64,000 nt of DNA from Notospermus geniculatus (taxonomy: Eukaryota > Nemertea > Pilidiophora > Heteronemertea > Lineidae): the NCBI GenBank assembly GCA_002633025.1, contig NMRB01000059.1, positions 333,917 through 397,916 of the forward strand. The letters run 5' to 3'. Below, piece after piece: positions 47,836-61,462 of the stretch; the first letter of the stretch is position 1; every line of letters starts with the position of its first letter. Under the pieces are notes generated by a model that was given only the letters and a program-made list of their open reading frames with translations, had not been told where the DNA came from and searched no databases. A program made the position numbers and the translations under genes.

Positions 47836-48759
47836 ATGTTGTATAAAGATGTAACAGTTTTGATCAAAGAAAGTGTTTGATAAACAATATCCCATTAATC
47901 AGGGCATATTCCTTACATATACAACTTTTAATAAGATCGATGAAGTAGTAGGTGAAAAGTAAAAAAAAATATTTATGTGTTTTGAAATTCCTACAAGCCA
48001 TGAACAAAAAGTGTTACATCCGTATTGCACTTGCACTCCTTCCACCACTGTGGATTGATGGATACATTCCCGAGACAGATGCCATCAACCCTTCTTCTCC
48101 TTCTTATCTGTCCTCTGTCCTGCACGGTTTATTATGTTAACTTCCTCCAAAGTAAATGTACTCTTTTACAAGGAGATAATAAACCTATTTTGAATTTGAA
48201 TTTGAATTTGGACTTGGAGTTCTTAAGGCGAGACAACCTCTTTAAAGTACGTGAAAGCAAGCTGAATACCTTGATGAAGTGGGTGTAATGGGGATACTTT
48301 ATCTGATGTAGACCGTGATGCATTTTAAATTGCGTCACTCGTTCCCACAGGAAATTCAACAAAAGCCAAAGAGCAATCAATTTTACATTGATGGACTTTT
48401 CAATTCGTCATTATAGATGATTAAGGAATTACACTGTCACAAGTCAATTAAGCATAATTTCTGTTAATGATTTTCAGAATTTATAATGATACTTGATAGC
48501 CCGTGTTTTGGTATGAATAAAATCTATTGCAATGAGTATACGTATTAACCAAAATGTAATAAATTTTTGACATCACTGAGAGTCATTGAATAAAATTAAC
48601 CTTATTTTTAGTATGAGATCGATTCACTTTTGTTCGACCAGAGTCATGATGCACCGGTACAAAAAATGAAAAGTCGATAACCGACAAACATTAAGGAATA
48701 AAACCATGATTACCAGCAAAAATAGATACATGTAATCTTATCTATTTTTGTTACCAGTT

Positions 48760-49014
48760 AAGCTAGGAATCCAGTGCTGATTTTCTGCGTTGCGACTTGC
48801 ATTGCAACCTGCTGCCTGCGATTGAATACGATCGCAGGGAACTGATACCGGTCGCCGACCGTTTGCCGACTGAAATTGACCATCTTTGCCATTGTTGGAA
48901 ATCACGTCCAGCGAATCCACTCCGGCGATCGAGTGCCCAGTTGCAACGCAACCCAGTTGCAAAGCAAGTCGCAACGCAAAAGCAGGTTGAAAATCAATGG
49001 TGGATTGCTGGCTT
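48760..49014. mobile_element. Family C MITE, copy 4
   Basis: Closest intact copy to FoxL1, 334 bp beyond its stop codon. Confidence 0.85.
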
Positions 49015-49348
49015 GAGAAACAGGAAAGCAACGCTTTATAAATGAACCGTGGATTCAAAGGAAATTTGAATTTGCCCAATTAACATCACTTGAAAATATG
49101 GTCCAAAGAAGAAAGCACACAAATTGACACACAAGGTGGTAAATATCAAGAAGTCAACTTCCAGAACTTAGCTAATTTTCGACCCCAACCGGTGTCGTCC
49201 TCAGACACTTTTCAGTCTTTTCAGGTTTCTCCAACTGCAAAGTGCCTGAGGAAGACCCCGGTTGGGGTCGAAACTTGAAAATATGGGTTCAATTTTCAAC
49301 AAAAATATGGTTTTCAAAGACGAAGAAACCGGATACCTGAGCGTTTCT

Positions 49349-50644
49349 CTACTTGTTGTCAATAGTGAGTCCTTCGGTGGATCTCGGGGCAGCTTCACTG
49401 GCAATGACTGAGTCCTGTGGCCACGCTGTCAAACCTGACCGTGCTCCGTTACCGTGAGGAAAAGCAACCTGAAGGGGCGAAGGAAAGGCCCCTGCGTAAG
49501 GCGAAACACGAATACTGTCGAGTCCTAAGTACGATAAGCTCGTGGCACTGGCGAGACCGGCAGCGTACGGCGAAGTGAGTCCATGAATCGCCGGACTTAG
49601 AGCAGTATTCCCGTATGGACTTAGCAATGTCCGTTGCATTGGGTGAAAAGAGTACGGATTTTGCACAAAACCGGGTGGAAGCATCATTTGCGTTTTGCAC
49701 GGTGGGGTAATCTTCGGAGGTGGTGATGGAATTCTGTCAAAAATGTCAGGTTTTCTGTCCTTTTTTGAATTTTCCTCAGAATTACTGTCCACTTTTGTAT
49801 CCTTGTCACTGTCCTTGTCCTTCACACGTTTACTCGATTTTTCTGAGTCCGTTTCACGTCCCATGATGCTGTCGATTGTAAAAAGTTTCCGTTTCAACGG
49901 CAGAGACAAGTCTGTTGGTTTTTCTCCGACCTCTCCTAGACCGGAAACACTGCTACTGACCTTACACCCTGTATCACTATCACACATATCGTCCGAATCA
50001 AGTCCAGTGTCCCTGAAGTCCCGCGGCGAATCACAGGACCGCGGTGAATCCGAACTCGCGTCCTCTTCGTTGAAATCATTGCTGACGTCCACGTCGTCGC
50101 AGTTGTCAACATCGTCACCGTAGGAGCAATCACCCTCATCCGTCCCGTCCCTTTTCTCTGAATCCTTCGTCATATTCTTCGGCCGCCTCTTCCTCCGCCG
50201 GTAGTTACCATTCTCAAACATCTCTTCACAGTTCGGGTCCAGTGTCCAATAGTTTCCCTTCCCTGGCTTGCCTTTTTCTCGTGGGACCTTCAAAAAGCAG
50301 TCGTTCAGGCTGAGATTATGACGAATCGAATTCTGCCACCCTTGTTTATTGTCGTGGTAATACGGGAACCTGTCCATGATGAATTGGTAAATCCCATTCA
50401 GGGTAATTTTTCTATCCGGGGCACTTTTAATGGCCATCGCGATCAGCGCAATGTACGAATACGGTGGCTTCTGGGGTTGCTCACGACGTTCCAAGTCCGC
50501 CAACATGCTCAATGCGTAGGCACGATTGTAGTCCGCCTGGGTGTAGAAAAGTCCAGGAGATTGGTAAGCATACCGAGGGTCCGCCATGGCGTACCTTGCA
50601 TATAAAGAAGCGAGTGAATTACTCGCTAGAGGACCGGCTGACAT
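49349..50644 (-). CDS. FOXL1: Forkhead transcription factor FoxL1, intronless, 431 aa
   Basis: Nuclear DNA-binding regulator; FoxL1 genes act in mesoderm and gut-associated tissue in other animals. The forkhead domain spans residues about 58-156, starting [15 protein letters not shown]; recognition helix [13 protein letters not shown]; then [16 protein letters not shown] and the basic wing [16 protein letters not shown] and [12 protein letters not shown] favour FoxL1 over FoxC, FoxF or FoxD; FoxD/FoxE-type is the main alternative. An acidic Asp/Ser stretch covers 166-225. An eh1-like FTIDSIM (255-261), after DLSLPLKRK, suggests Groucho/TLE repression. A Lys/Asp/Ser region (270-298) precedes a Pro/Tyr/Leu-rich C terminus. 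The open frame extends 11 codons upstream only through a TTG codon; ATG 50644 is the first true Met. A single exon is usual for FoxL1. It points toward GMDS, 30 kb away. Confidence 0.9.
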   Translation of the reverse strand: MSAGPLASNSLASLYARYAMADPRYAYQSPGLFYTQADYNRAYALSMLADLERREQPQKPPYSYIALIAMAIKSAPDRKITLNGIYQFIMDRFPYYHDNKQGWQNSIRHNLSLNDCFLKVPREKGKPGKGNYWTLDPNCEEMFENGNYRRRKRRPKNMTKDSEKRDGTDEGDCSYGDDVDNCDDVDVSNDFNEEDASSDSPRSCDSPRDFRDTGLDSDDMCDSDTGCKVSSSVSGLGEVGEKPTDLSLPLKRKLFTIDSIMGRETDSEKSSKRVKDKDSDKDTKVDSNSEENSKKDRKPDIFDRIPSPPPKITPPCKTQMMLPPGFVQNPYSFHPMQRTLLSPYGNTALSPAIHGLTSPYAAGLASATSLSYLGLDSIRVSPYAGAFPSPLQVAFPHGNGARSGLTAWPQDSVIASEAAPRSTEGLTIDNK

Positions 50645-51400
50645 TTTGAAAGATCTAAAAATCGTTCTGACCGGCAAATTTCAGAAAGTGTCAAAAAATC
50701 TGATCCGAAGTATGAATTTAAATCCTTAGGATGGCGTCATTAGAAGTTCGTGGAATCGATCAGGATCTAGTTGACGAAGCGTTAATTTGTTGAGTCCAGT
50801 TCCACAAATCCTTTGAAAGAAACGACACGTTTAACTTCTCCACAGTCAAGTCCGTGAATTCTTTGGTAAAGCAAAGACAGGTGACCTATTCTGACGCGTG
50901 ACGCACAGCGGCTTCTCAACAGGAGCAACAGATAAGATCGTCCGGCGGTTTCCGTGGTTTCGACCGAAATGGCAAAAGGACCCTGAGTCAGTCCACTTAA
51001 AGACAATGACCAGTAGATGGCGTGTGTCCGTTAGACTTTACAACAATAAGTCTCATGGTCGTGATTACACGTGATGAGAGCGTAACGCCTGCTACGCTTG
51101 ATACTTGAAAACCTTTCAGCTCCGCCCACTTGTCAATCAGAAACCGGTAGTCGGGATCGACCAATCAATAAAGATGTCTTCTTTACAGGTGTTTACAAAA
51201 CACTGTCGACAATTGGATGGCCCACCCAGGATGTTTAGGCGGTGTTTATTTTGAAATTTCGCAAAGAGAAATTGACCACCCCCAGTATAAACAGTGATTA
51301 GGCTGAGTGTAAACTTGTCTGCAGCCCAATGGTGGATAATTAGCTGCTAAAATCACTGCGTTCCTTCACCCGGACTATAGTCTCTTCCACGCAAGGACAG
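50645..51400 (-). promoter_or_regulatory. Presumed FoxL1 5' UTR and promoter region
   Basis: No repeat family recognised in this 750 bp, unlike the surroundings, and it lies directly upstream of the start codon. No clear TATA box seen. Inference from position only. Confidence 0.35.
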
Positions 51401-51639
51401 TCGCAGAAATTTCCATCCAGCAATTAAGCCCTGTTCCGATAGCGTTGCTTTGAAATGATCACCGCGTGTTCAAAATACCTTCATCACTTCATGGGTTGGA
51501 AGGGATTATTTTTTTCTGGTAAACTGGTGAATAATTTTCTTTCTCATTGTATTTGGCCGATGTTACATAGGAACCCATTTCTCACTCGTCGTCAATGATT
51601 TGGCAAGAAAGAAACAAAAGTGGAAAATAGGAAGTGGGA

Positions 51640-51812
51640 CATTTTAGAATTTTGCGCGAATTTTTCAATTTCTTAAATTGGGAGCAAATTTTTTCCCATT
51701 TTGAGAAATTCTCTTAAAATGACATGACATTTTGTGTGATTTTTCGGCCGATGTTTCTCAAAATGGAAAAGTGTTCTCCCAATTTGAGAAATTGAAAAAT
51801 TCGCGCAAAATG
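51640..51812. mobile_element. About 170-bp foldback, TTTTGCGCGAATTTTTCAAT arms
   Basis: Arms of about 60 bp with a small offset; inner CCCATTTTGAGAAA / TTTCTCAAAATGG. Confidence 0.85.
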
Positions 51813-52445
51813 CAAAAAAAATCCCATCTCTTATTTTCCGCTTTTATTCTTACGTAACAATAGAATGAATATCGCATTCTTCATGAAATTTTCACTTGGC
51901 GACAATTTTCTTATTTTTATTTTGAATGGAAAATGAGGAGTGAAAAATGAAGAGTGAACAGCGATTTTTAAAAGCGCCTCATGTCGTCTACCGCTCCCGC
52001 AGGAGGACTCTTCTCCGCTGGTGAGTGACTGAATGACACAGAATATCAGAACACAGAATAAACCCGAGTGTGTACGTTGGACCAACATAGAGTCTACACC
52101 TCCATGAAGTCCGTCGTGCGGGTGATCCACAGGTGTGATAGGGATGAACGTCCTAGGGATGTAGGTCCGCATTGTTAAAGGTGTTGGTGAGGGTTAGTGA
52201 CATAATCTTTCACAAAGGAAAACTGCGATTGATAGGGCAGTACAAGATGTCCCGGACTTTGCTTCCAGAGGACTATGATCCCTGCTGCCACACTGGCTTT
52301 ACGACGAGTTTACGATTAGTTTGCGATAAGTTTACGGCTACTTCACGGCGGGTTTTACGACGTGTTTACGACGGTGGGTGGATCAGCTACATACACATAT
52401 CACATACTTGTTGTGCACGTTTTTCTCAGCGTATTGTGCCTTTTT

Positions 52446-52618
52446 CAGGCGCGGATCCGGGGGGGGGCGCACCCGGCGCGCGCCCCCTTTCGGCCAACAA
52501 ATCTGTAAAATTGACCGTGAAATTCTGAGATTTGGAGCAAATCATTGAAATTCACCGCAGATTTCAATGTTTCTAGCACAGTGCGCCCCCTCGCTCCGAA
52601 ATGGTGGATCCGCCCCTG
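52446..52618 (+). mobile_element. CAGGCGCGGATCC-family MITE, copy 5
   Basis: Best preserved copy: CAGGCGCGGATCC to GGATCCGCCCCTG. Confidence 0.85.
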
Positions 52619-53477
52619 TTTTTTTTTCGAATGAGTTCACGCAAAATCTAACGGGGACGACCGTCGAGGGGTCCTGGATTTGAAATCCATTGATTCAACA
52701 TTAACAAGTAAATGCTCGGCTTATTTGATTTCGGAAGCGGAGTTTTTCCACCCGTGTTTTTCTAACATTCATCCTATTTGAGAAACCAAAGCAGTGCGCA
52801 CGGCATCCACTCTGGGTGAGCCTTTGATTGCGGCCGCTTCGGAAGGAATGACCGAAACGCCCGCGAGGGAGTTCCGCGCGGTGGAATATTGAGGGAAACA
52901 GCCGTCTGCGAATTCTTTCATTGAAGGATACGAGGTGAAAAAGCAAAATGGTGAATTTCAACACCTCGTTATGCGGCTAATTTCAGTATAAACATGCCAT
53001 TAGCACCTGGGGTGCGTGAACAAGCAAAGTACTTGAAAAGGCAAATAATAATTTGTAGAAAACACTTTAAAGTTGTACGTTAAGTCGTGCTTTGTGTTTT
53101 ATTACGGAATGCTACGCGATCATTGTCACAGTCTGAATTGGATTGTGATTTTTTAAGAAAACATTTGATTTGAAAGATTATTCTGCTACGCGTTCCAGTA
53201 TTTTGATGAAAAATTGCTGTTATCTTTAAAAAATTAGTTTTCGGCAGTAGTTTTGTCCCTTACTCCCAAACGGTGTGACCGATCTCTGAAATATTTGGCG
53301 TGTCCTCATTATGCCCCAAGACCATCTTCTGGTAGGAATTTGAGCCAGATCTGCCAACCCCCCACTTTATCACTTTTTGCAGATTTTGCATGGTCCACTC
53401 GTGGAATGACACTTAATGAAAAAAAGGAGAATTCAGGTGCTATACATTTACATGTACAGTGCACTTTCATGTATAAA

Positions 53478-53585
53478 AGAGTTTTCGCCAAGCCCCGAAA
53501 CGCCAACGCGAACGCAAATTCTACAAAAACAGCACCAACCAAAAGGAAAGACATTCGCGTTGGCGTTTCGGGACTTTGCGACAAC
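53478..53585. mobile_element. Foldback, TTTTCGCCAAGCCCCGAAAC family, copy 2
   Basis: Counterpart of 37867-37990; opposite-strand frames give near-identical peptides because of the inverted arms. Confidence 0.85.
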
Positions 53586-54029
53586 CGTTCGAAGTGGTTT
53601 GGTTGCACAGTGTTGTACGCCAATACTGACAAAATGGCGTATGTTGGCAGCGGAATAGAGCCCGTCAGGCACGAAGCCAGTATATCATAAAAACAGTTAA
53701 AGTTCCTGGTTAAGAAAACACGAACGTACGAAAATAAGCAGGTTTATATATCGTTTAAACGGTGGCAAATTTATGAGCGTACAAACAGGTTAATGAGGTT
53801 TTGTATTTACAAACTCTGACCCGTTAGCCAATGTGTTTATAGTAAGTGACCTATTCGCCGGCAGGGCGACCAAAGCTTATTTAGTCGTCAACCAATCTCT
53901 TATTACAACGATTAGTTTAATATTATTAATAAGCATCGCATAAATCATATTGTAGCTGCGTCGGGTTTTCTGAAAAAACAAACCATCCGGTTACTTTCAC
54001 TTTTCACGTTTATCATACGATGTATTAGA

Positions 54030-54840
54030 TTATTGATGGAGTAAAAGCAGTTAAAGCAGGCATCGAAACCAGCCACAACAAAGATAAAAGCATATCTGCA
54101 TTACATTCCGCAATGGGGTGGAATAACCGCTGTTTGTTGCATTGTCTGGGGCCGTGGTCAGCTATATGAGCCCTGTAAAAGTAAAAAGAGTAACAGAACG
54201 AGTAAAAAAGAGTAAAAAATCGAGTGAAAACAGTTGAAGTAGACACCGAAACGTAGCCACAACAAAGATAAAGGGAGGAAATACGTGTTTTTAAGTTTTA
54301 CATTCCGCGTTGGCACTGGAGTGGCATACATGTACATGTAACTGCTGTTGCATTGTTTGGGGGCCGTGGTCAACTATGTGATCCTGTAAAAGTAAAAAAA
54401 AAGTAAAAGGACGAGTAAAAAAAGTAAACGAGTAAAAAATAGAGTAAAAACAGTTGAAGCAGGCATCGAAACGTACATGTAGCCACACCACAACTTTTAC
54501 ATTCCGCACTGGCACTGGAATGGCGAAACCGCTGTTGCATGGCCGTGGTCAACTATATGCAGAAGCAAAAAAAGAGTAAAAGAAAGGAATAAAAAGAGCA
54601 CACAACAAAGATAAAGGGAGGTGATAACTGCTTTTACATTCTGTGGCACAGCCACTGTTGCGTTGTCTGAGGACCGTGTCAACTATGTGCGTCCTGTAAA
54701 AGTAGAAAAAAAGAGTAAAAGAACGAGTAAAAAAGTAAAAGAGTAAAAAATAGAGCAAAAACAGTCAGAGCAGGCATCGAAACGTATATGTAGCCACAAC
54801 TAAGATAAAGGGAGGAGATGACTAGTTTTGCATTCCGAAT
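54030..54840. repeat. Tandem array, about four units of 180-230 bp
   Basis: Each unit has GAGTAAAA-rich DNA, then CAGTTGAAGCAGGCATCGAA, GCCACAACAAAGATAAA, a TTTACATTCCGC step and GGCCGTGGTCAACTATATG. Units differ by indels. Confidence 0.85.
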
Positions 54841-57385
54841 GTCATCTGGCAGGGTCAATTCTATTTCATTAAATCAACTTCTCAAGGAGCCTAAGGTGAA
54901 AAATGTCTTTATTGAAAATGACTCACGCCGTAGACTGCGTCAATTTCCCCCTAATTACCGCGGTATAGCTCGAATCAGATGCTTTTCAATATGAACACCG
55001 ACTGAGCTGTTGCAAATCTGTTGTAAAATTAAAAAAGAGTTGAAACAATAACAGAAGTAAATGTAGTGGTTACATTAATACAAACTTGTTTCGTCCCATC
55101 AGGGTACTTTTGTAAACGTTCCAACCGTGAGAAATTCCCGATCCCAATTTTAGCGCCTCCCGGGTGCTTGATGAACATCTTCAGTCCTGCTTTTCGTTGC
55201 TCCCAGCGTTTATATTTCGTTCTTTGGCAACGTCTAAGGTCCCGTCAGATTAAAAGCTTTGTGTTGATTCTACTCGCTTTTATTGTTACAGGATCTGTGA
55301 ATTCAAACACCATTGTTTTTATCCACAATCCCACAATGCTTGAAAGTCTCGACCCAGCCAATCGCCGCCATGTTTTAAAAACAAAGATGGCGGAATTTTG
55401 AAATTAAAATTGAGCCACGCTAGCGGTTACTGTGTATTAAAGATTATGATAATACAAAATAAACTGCCCTGTTGTTATTGAGGGGAAAGACGCGTAAGCT
55501 CTCCCAGTGGATGCCTGATGTTCTATTTCCAAAGACCGAAAGATGTTTATTTGGTAAGCAATGCCGACAGAAACCAAAACAACGAAAGCGGGAAACAGAG
55601 TGGTGTTTAAGATTCTCACAATCTGAGCTTAGCCAGGCAGGAATGTCTAGTGACAAAAATAAACAACTTACCGGCGTCTTGTTAGTATTTCAACTACAGG
55701 AACATCGTTTCTGCTTTTGCTCTTTTTTTGACCAAAATGTCTGCACGACAAACAAAGCGCGGTGTAGGCCTACTGTTCCCATTCGCCGCCCCTACACATA
55801 CATACTGGGATTCGGCATGAACTGCTTGAATGGCATTTTTAGAAAGGTTTCAAATAACTAATCCAATTTTTGGCTACTCTTTCCAAATTTTTTTTAACAC
55901 GACGTTTCTACCAGTTTTCCCTGGTCGTTGTCATTGGGAGTTGGTATTTTTTCCAGTACTTTCTTTCTTCCCTATTCCTTCAAAGAAAGAAAATTTTGTT
56001 TTTGATTTCAATAAAAACACGTTTATTCAGGGAAATAGAGCCATATAAGCCTATATAATGACACCCCTCCCCATAAACCCAGCATAATAGGATGGGTCAC
56101 ATTTATTTAGTCCTACGCATCGATCCAGTGAAGACCGTTTTAACATCCGAGGCAGACGGTTGATCACAGCGCCACCTCCAGGAACCGGTAAGTTAAGGAA
56201 CTAGACATGCTGGACAAACGAAGCAATCTGTGTTCGTTTTATCGGGTTATTTGATAATTTGGTTGAATTCAAGCGTGCAAATCAGTTCACGAGTCTTGTG
56301 CATGAAGAGCCAGCACATTCAACTGGTCAAAAAATGAAAGATTTAAAAAAAATTGCAGTGTGACGTGGATAGACAGTTATAACACGGCAATGAAAAAACC
56401 ACTGCCCCTCCGAAAGTAAAAAAAAAGTTTAGCGTCGTGACTTTGGCCGCGTCCCATATCTTAGTGATATTCTTTACCGAAGGGAACGAACTCGATAACT
56501 TTACCAGCTTCAATTACAAATGCACTAGGGGACACCAAATGTTTCAATAGTACCAAAAGGAAACACATGCTCTATAAGGTAAACCCAACAAGGTACAAAT
56601 GGCATTGTGAGTAAGAATTTATAAACATATCCACTAGAAAAAGCATTGGCAATTTTCAATGAAGCGAAAATTATGAAATGACACAACTCGATTGAGGTTA
56701 TCACGTTTTGGAAGGTAAATCTGATTATGTTTCTTGTCATCGGAACGCTCCAGTATTCTATTTGATTCCCTGACAATGATGCTATCCTGCTGTATTTGCT
56801 TGTACTCAGGTACGTTTAATTGTAAACACACACATGTGGATATTCCTTTTATCAGGACGCTTTTGCTATAATAATTGCAAACCTACACAAGTCTTGTTTC
56901 CATATCATAACTTTCCATCAAGCATAGACGAGGATACAATAGTGAGTGCTGTTTTCAATATAAGGCAATTTAGTCCTCCTTTGTCCAGCCGCATTGGAAA
57001 TATTTCGACATGGATTAATCTATTTTGATTTTCAGAAGAATGGTTACTGGTTTTGAGAATCTCATTCTTTGCTTTGTACGCTTGTGACACGGTGGTTGCG
57101 TCCGAAAAGAGTTCGTCTGGGGGTTTACTTTGTGAACAGGGTTGGACATGAGCGCTGTCTGAAGACCTCTCTGAAACTTTTTGGCAATAGCTCGAAAAGT
57201 GTGAGATATGGAGGGTTTCTACTGTACTTTTTGAAAACTGTTGCTGGGAACCTATCCTATACTTGGTTCATCATCGGCACCTCAAACGTTTTTGCTCTGT
57301 ATCCAGCGAACAGGGATGGACATTGACATCAATAACCTTATTGATTTCTGATAGCATTCATTGCAAGGCCTACATGTAGCTTATA

Positions 57386-57630
57386 AGCCCTTGTTACACT
57401 ACATAAAAAAACCGTGTCGAACCCGGGTTTTTTCTGTCCACACCTGTTAAAAACGCGGGGTAATAATCCCCTCCGAGCTCGAACGGTTTTTGGAGCGCTT
57501 AATTTAGGTCCCCGTCACAAAATTTGAGTAGTGTTGACGTGCACCGGGCCTCAGGAGGGATTTTTCAGAGCCGGGCTAGACCCGGGTGTCAAAAAACCCG
57601 GGGATTTCTATGTAGTGCAACCACGGCTAT
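57386..57630. mobile_element. 245-bp foldback, TTACACTACATA...TATGTAGTGCAA ends
   Basis: Also inverted inside: GAACCCGGGTTTTTT and AAAAAACCCGGGG. Confidence 0.75.
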
Positions 57631-58845
57631 AGTTGTTTGATGATTTGGTCATTTCATTTTTATTTCATTTCGGGTTTTTTTTTCGTTTTTTCGTACCAGC
57701 AACGTCATCCCTGTCGAACGGACAGAAGTGACCTGACCAGTCTTCTGATTGACAGCAAGATCTGAGTAACGCCTAGCTTTCCAGTAATCCAAACTTTATG
57801 AACATTATCACTCACATGAGAGGCATTGTTGTAGCATATTTAGCAGACGATCCGATACATTTTCAACAAAACATTCCACGATTTGTATTTACTCAAACTG
57901 AGGTCTCTCAGTGTATAGACCTTTTGTGAATCACTGGTACAACTTTACACCCATTTTCCCTATGCCTCGTATTTACATTTAAGAATGATTGTGTTTTATC
58001 TTAATGTCCTCATCGATCGGATTTCATCCTTTCCCGATTGGAGCGGACGTGCTGACATCCGCACAAAACGAAAACACGGGGTATCAAATAAATATAGTAT
58101 TGGGTATCGTTCAAGTAGTTGACGAACTATAACCAGTTCATGCACCGGCCTAAAAGGGCGAAGATCTCTGGATCGAATCTTGACACTATAAATTAAATTA
58201 ATAGGCCTACAATGTGCGAGATAATTATCCGATACATGATGATTTAGTGACCACAATTTATTTTTGATTGGCATTCTACGTGATTATTTACTTCAACTGA
58301 AATAAACGGCTGAAAAGTATAATACAGAAACAGCATGATTTTGTGAAATATTTTTTGTTTTCAAAGTCCGAACAAAGGCATAGGCCTCCTTAGAGTATAT
58401 GTTGGCCTACACCTTCTAAGCCCTGGTGGGAATGAGAGTTCGGCGCTCGGTGTAACATCTGCCAGCGTTTCCGTATACCAGTGTTCCCCTTTATTGTTTG
58501 GGAAACGCTGGCGGATTGATCGACACCCCGTACTTTTCTCTGTTCCCTACTGTGTCAAGTCGCAGCTTTTTGTATTCCGTCACAGTACAGACATGCAGAA
58601 GGGGAAACGTTCACATTGGGGGGAAATTCAAAAATGTTCATCGGTACGGCACCGGTAGGCCTACACCATGTGAAGAACGGAAGTCCCCGGATTTCGATGG
58701 TCAGGTGGATTTCAAAATTCATCATAGTATTTGGATGAACTTCTAACAATGACTCTCAGTAATCCAATGACCCAGAAGGGCCTTCGTTCAGAGTTACTGA
58801 GCGTAATGATCAGGTACTTCAGTCAACATCGAATATTTAACTGCA

Positions 58846-60320
58846 AATCCGCTGAAGATTTTAAACAACCACAGAGCTATTTGAAGACGCTGCGTGTTTT
58901 CTTTATCAATTAGAAAAGGATTCTGAAAAATATTTAGCGGCCGACGAAACCAGAATCCTAGATCCTAAGGGGTTTTCTGGATGAACTTGTAGCTTATGTA
59001 AATCTTATTAAAAGGGGTAATGGATCTGTAAAGGGGGACAGGGGGTCGAGGGCTATATCAGGGGTCGCTCTAAAGGCGGCACTGAGAGATTTGGGATTTG
59101 CGGCATGTCGTGGACCAAATGTTTGATGGATTAGGTCACTTTGCAGGTTTGCTATGGTTTCGTTACAAATGTAGGTCTGTAATCCAGGCATAAAACCTAT
59201 TAGCCAACTAGATTTAGAACGATGTGCAAGTGTATTTTCGTCCTGAAATTTTCCCATGGAAGTCGGTGAATAAACTAGTTCCATCATCTGTCGCTAGGGG
59301 CAGGCTTGGTCTATTTCCAAACTGAACCGCATCACGAGTGAACTTCGGGGTTATGAACAGAAAATAGTGAGGTTTCGCAAATCTGACGAAACACGACGTA
59401 TGAATTAAGAAATTGGACTTCATTTCCATGACGTATTGTATTTCAGGAGATTGGTTGGTACCACAAATACTGCCTGCTGCAAGAGCATCTTTTAGCGTAT
59501 GGCGTTTGACCGATAACGTCACGGTGTACATGCACATGTACATGTACATGTATACGTGTATTTAACTTCGAAATTTATCTTTCGTTTCCACTTCGTATCT
59601 ACGAAGGGGAAATTTAAAAATTCAAGACGCACCACAACTCTCTTGGTGTTACATCATTATGCTAAAAGACGTACTGGCAGCAGGCATTTGTGGTACCAAC
59701 CATATCCAGAAATAGGCCAACATTAGGTCGTGGTCGTATTTCGTACTTCGTGTTTCGTTGATTTTGCGAAACCTCATTATTGCAAAAGAAATCATTACTA
59801 GATGATGGCGCTCGTCTTCAAAGTGACCAGAAAGAATAAAAACGTAAACATTATTGAAATACATCCTAAAGACTTGACTAAAAGATTCCTGGCCTTCTTG
59901 TCGACAACAAAACACCACAGATTTACCATCAAAACATTATTGTATTTTCACACCTTCAATTGGGGCCGCCTTTTGATTTTCTGAACCGTTTCGCGATCAT
60001 AATAAGGCGGGACATTTATTCGGTCAAATTCTAAAATCAACAACTATTCTTTAAAACACCGAAATTTCGCAAGAAAGGTCGCAAGTTGTAAATTTTCGGG
60101 CGATTAAATCAATGTTTCCGCTTGTCCTTTGAGTTTTATGTTTGGTTGATAGAGCACGTAAGAGGGCATAGCTTTTCTACCTCCTTTGTTGAAGAAGGCA
60201 TAGTTTTCTTTCCTTCCTTTGTTGGAGAGCTCCTTCACTCAGTATCGCATCTTTTCGATCGAGTATTTGAACAATACAAAGGCTTTAGCCACCGTTTGTC
60301 GGCAAATCTTTCGCGTATAG
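58846..60320 (+). repeat. Large repeat A, copy 2
   Basis: Same orientation as 35331-36793. A CATGTACATGTA-rich insertion near 59530-59560 distinguishes it. The 97-codon - strand frame is at 59287-58994. Confidence 0.9.
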
Positions 60321-61462
60321 AGGCCTTGCAAATGACGTCACAAGCCGCCATGCTGGGGGGCACATACTGCAGAGGCGCAGCGAAATGTCCCAATGACGTT
60401 ACGTCAAACACTGGCGTCTGTGCCGTGACATTCCAAAAGTCAACACATTTTCAAATGTCACGTCAACACAATACAAAAGTCACTCGTTATGTAAAATGCC
60501 CATCAGATGGACAATATTGAAGTCGGTTGTTCAAGCTTGAAGATTGAAGTTTTACTTCAAGCTTGAAGATTGAAGATTGAATGAGCCTTCTGGGCTTTCG
60601 TAGAAAGGAGCAGTCAGGAGCGTTATCGTCAAAAGACGGCAGCAAAGTTCTAGCGGACCAACACAAAAATTCTTCTGGTTGGTGCTCAGTCAACCATGAA
60701 TGGGTCCGCTTGGCATTGAATTGGACCGTAGTGACACCTATTGGTCAACCGTCTGATAGCTCCAATCCAATTCCAACACCAGCGGACGCCAGGTGTTGGA
60801 GAAAAGCTGCAAAATAAACACCCGGAAGTTGTTGACTTCCGGTGCTTCGAGCAAATTTTCCGCCAATGATCAATAAACGTAGCTTTGGCACCATTAGAAC
60901 AATGATAGGGTATAATAAAGAAAAAGTCGCACTGCCCTTGAAGAAGGTCTGAAGTCAAGCCTTGGTCTGAAGTACGAGGTCGCAAATAAAGCAGTTTTTG
61001 CTCTCTGTGACAAAATATGGAGGTCTCCCACGGCGAAGTTCAAGCAAAATAAATAGTCAGCGCAGAGCGTATACAATTTGCCAATTAAGTGAAACAACAT
61101 GCAGTAGCAAAGTAAACACTCTGAGTGAGATGATTGATACTCTAAAAGCCAATTTGGTGAAACAATCGGGGCACGATGGTTGAACTTCTGTGGGACGGAA
61201 TTATTGTGATCTTTTCTTTACTGGTCACTTCAAATTTGAGAAATGTTTTGAACGTTGATTCTTCTGTTATAATACATGTATATTCAAACCAGGTGTAACG
61301 TTTTTCAGTGTGGCTATTTTTCTGTGTGATTCCCATTGTTCGGAACACACTGGGAAACGGACTCGCTAGTGTTTCTGCGTGTCGCTCATTGTCAAGTCTC
61401 CGCTTATTCCATCAATCTATTGTAATGTCACATTGGCACACGGGCCTCACTAAAAAACGTTA

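Larger units (their letters stand above)
36794..49348. other. Gene-poor interval upstream of the coding end of FoxL1
   Basis: No confident exon. Dense in foldbacks (listed separately), with unique stretches at about 38220-38860, 39300-40900 and 48020-48750 in which I see nothing specific. Confidence 0.6.
51401..58845. other. Non-coding region upstream of FoxL1
   Basis: No confident gene. Foldbacks at 51640-51812, 52446-52618, 53478-53585 and 57386-57630, plus a tandem array at 54030-54840; the rest is AT-rich unique DNA. Confidence 0.6.

Noticed and set aside
47241-49275. CRISPR-like array from the repeated GACCCCAACCGGGGTC motif
   Set aside because: Only a few dispersed copies forming hairpins in an animal genome, with no regular spacers.
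49695-50123. 142-codon + strand frame
   Set aside because: Antisense shadow of the FoxL1 coding sequence.
50645-50677. Eleven extra N-terminal residues for FoxL1
   Set aside because: That start is a TTG codon; the first ATG is at 50644.
53309-53672. Overlapping frames on both strands with similar FALAFRGL-type peptides
   Set aside because: Produced by the inverted arms of a foldback element.
54025-54758. Phe/Tyr-rich - strand frames near 54 kb
   Set aside because: Translation of the GAGTAAAA tandem array.
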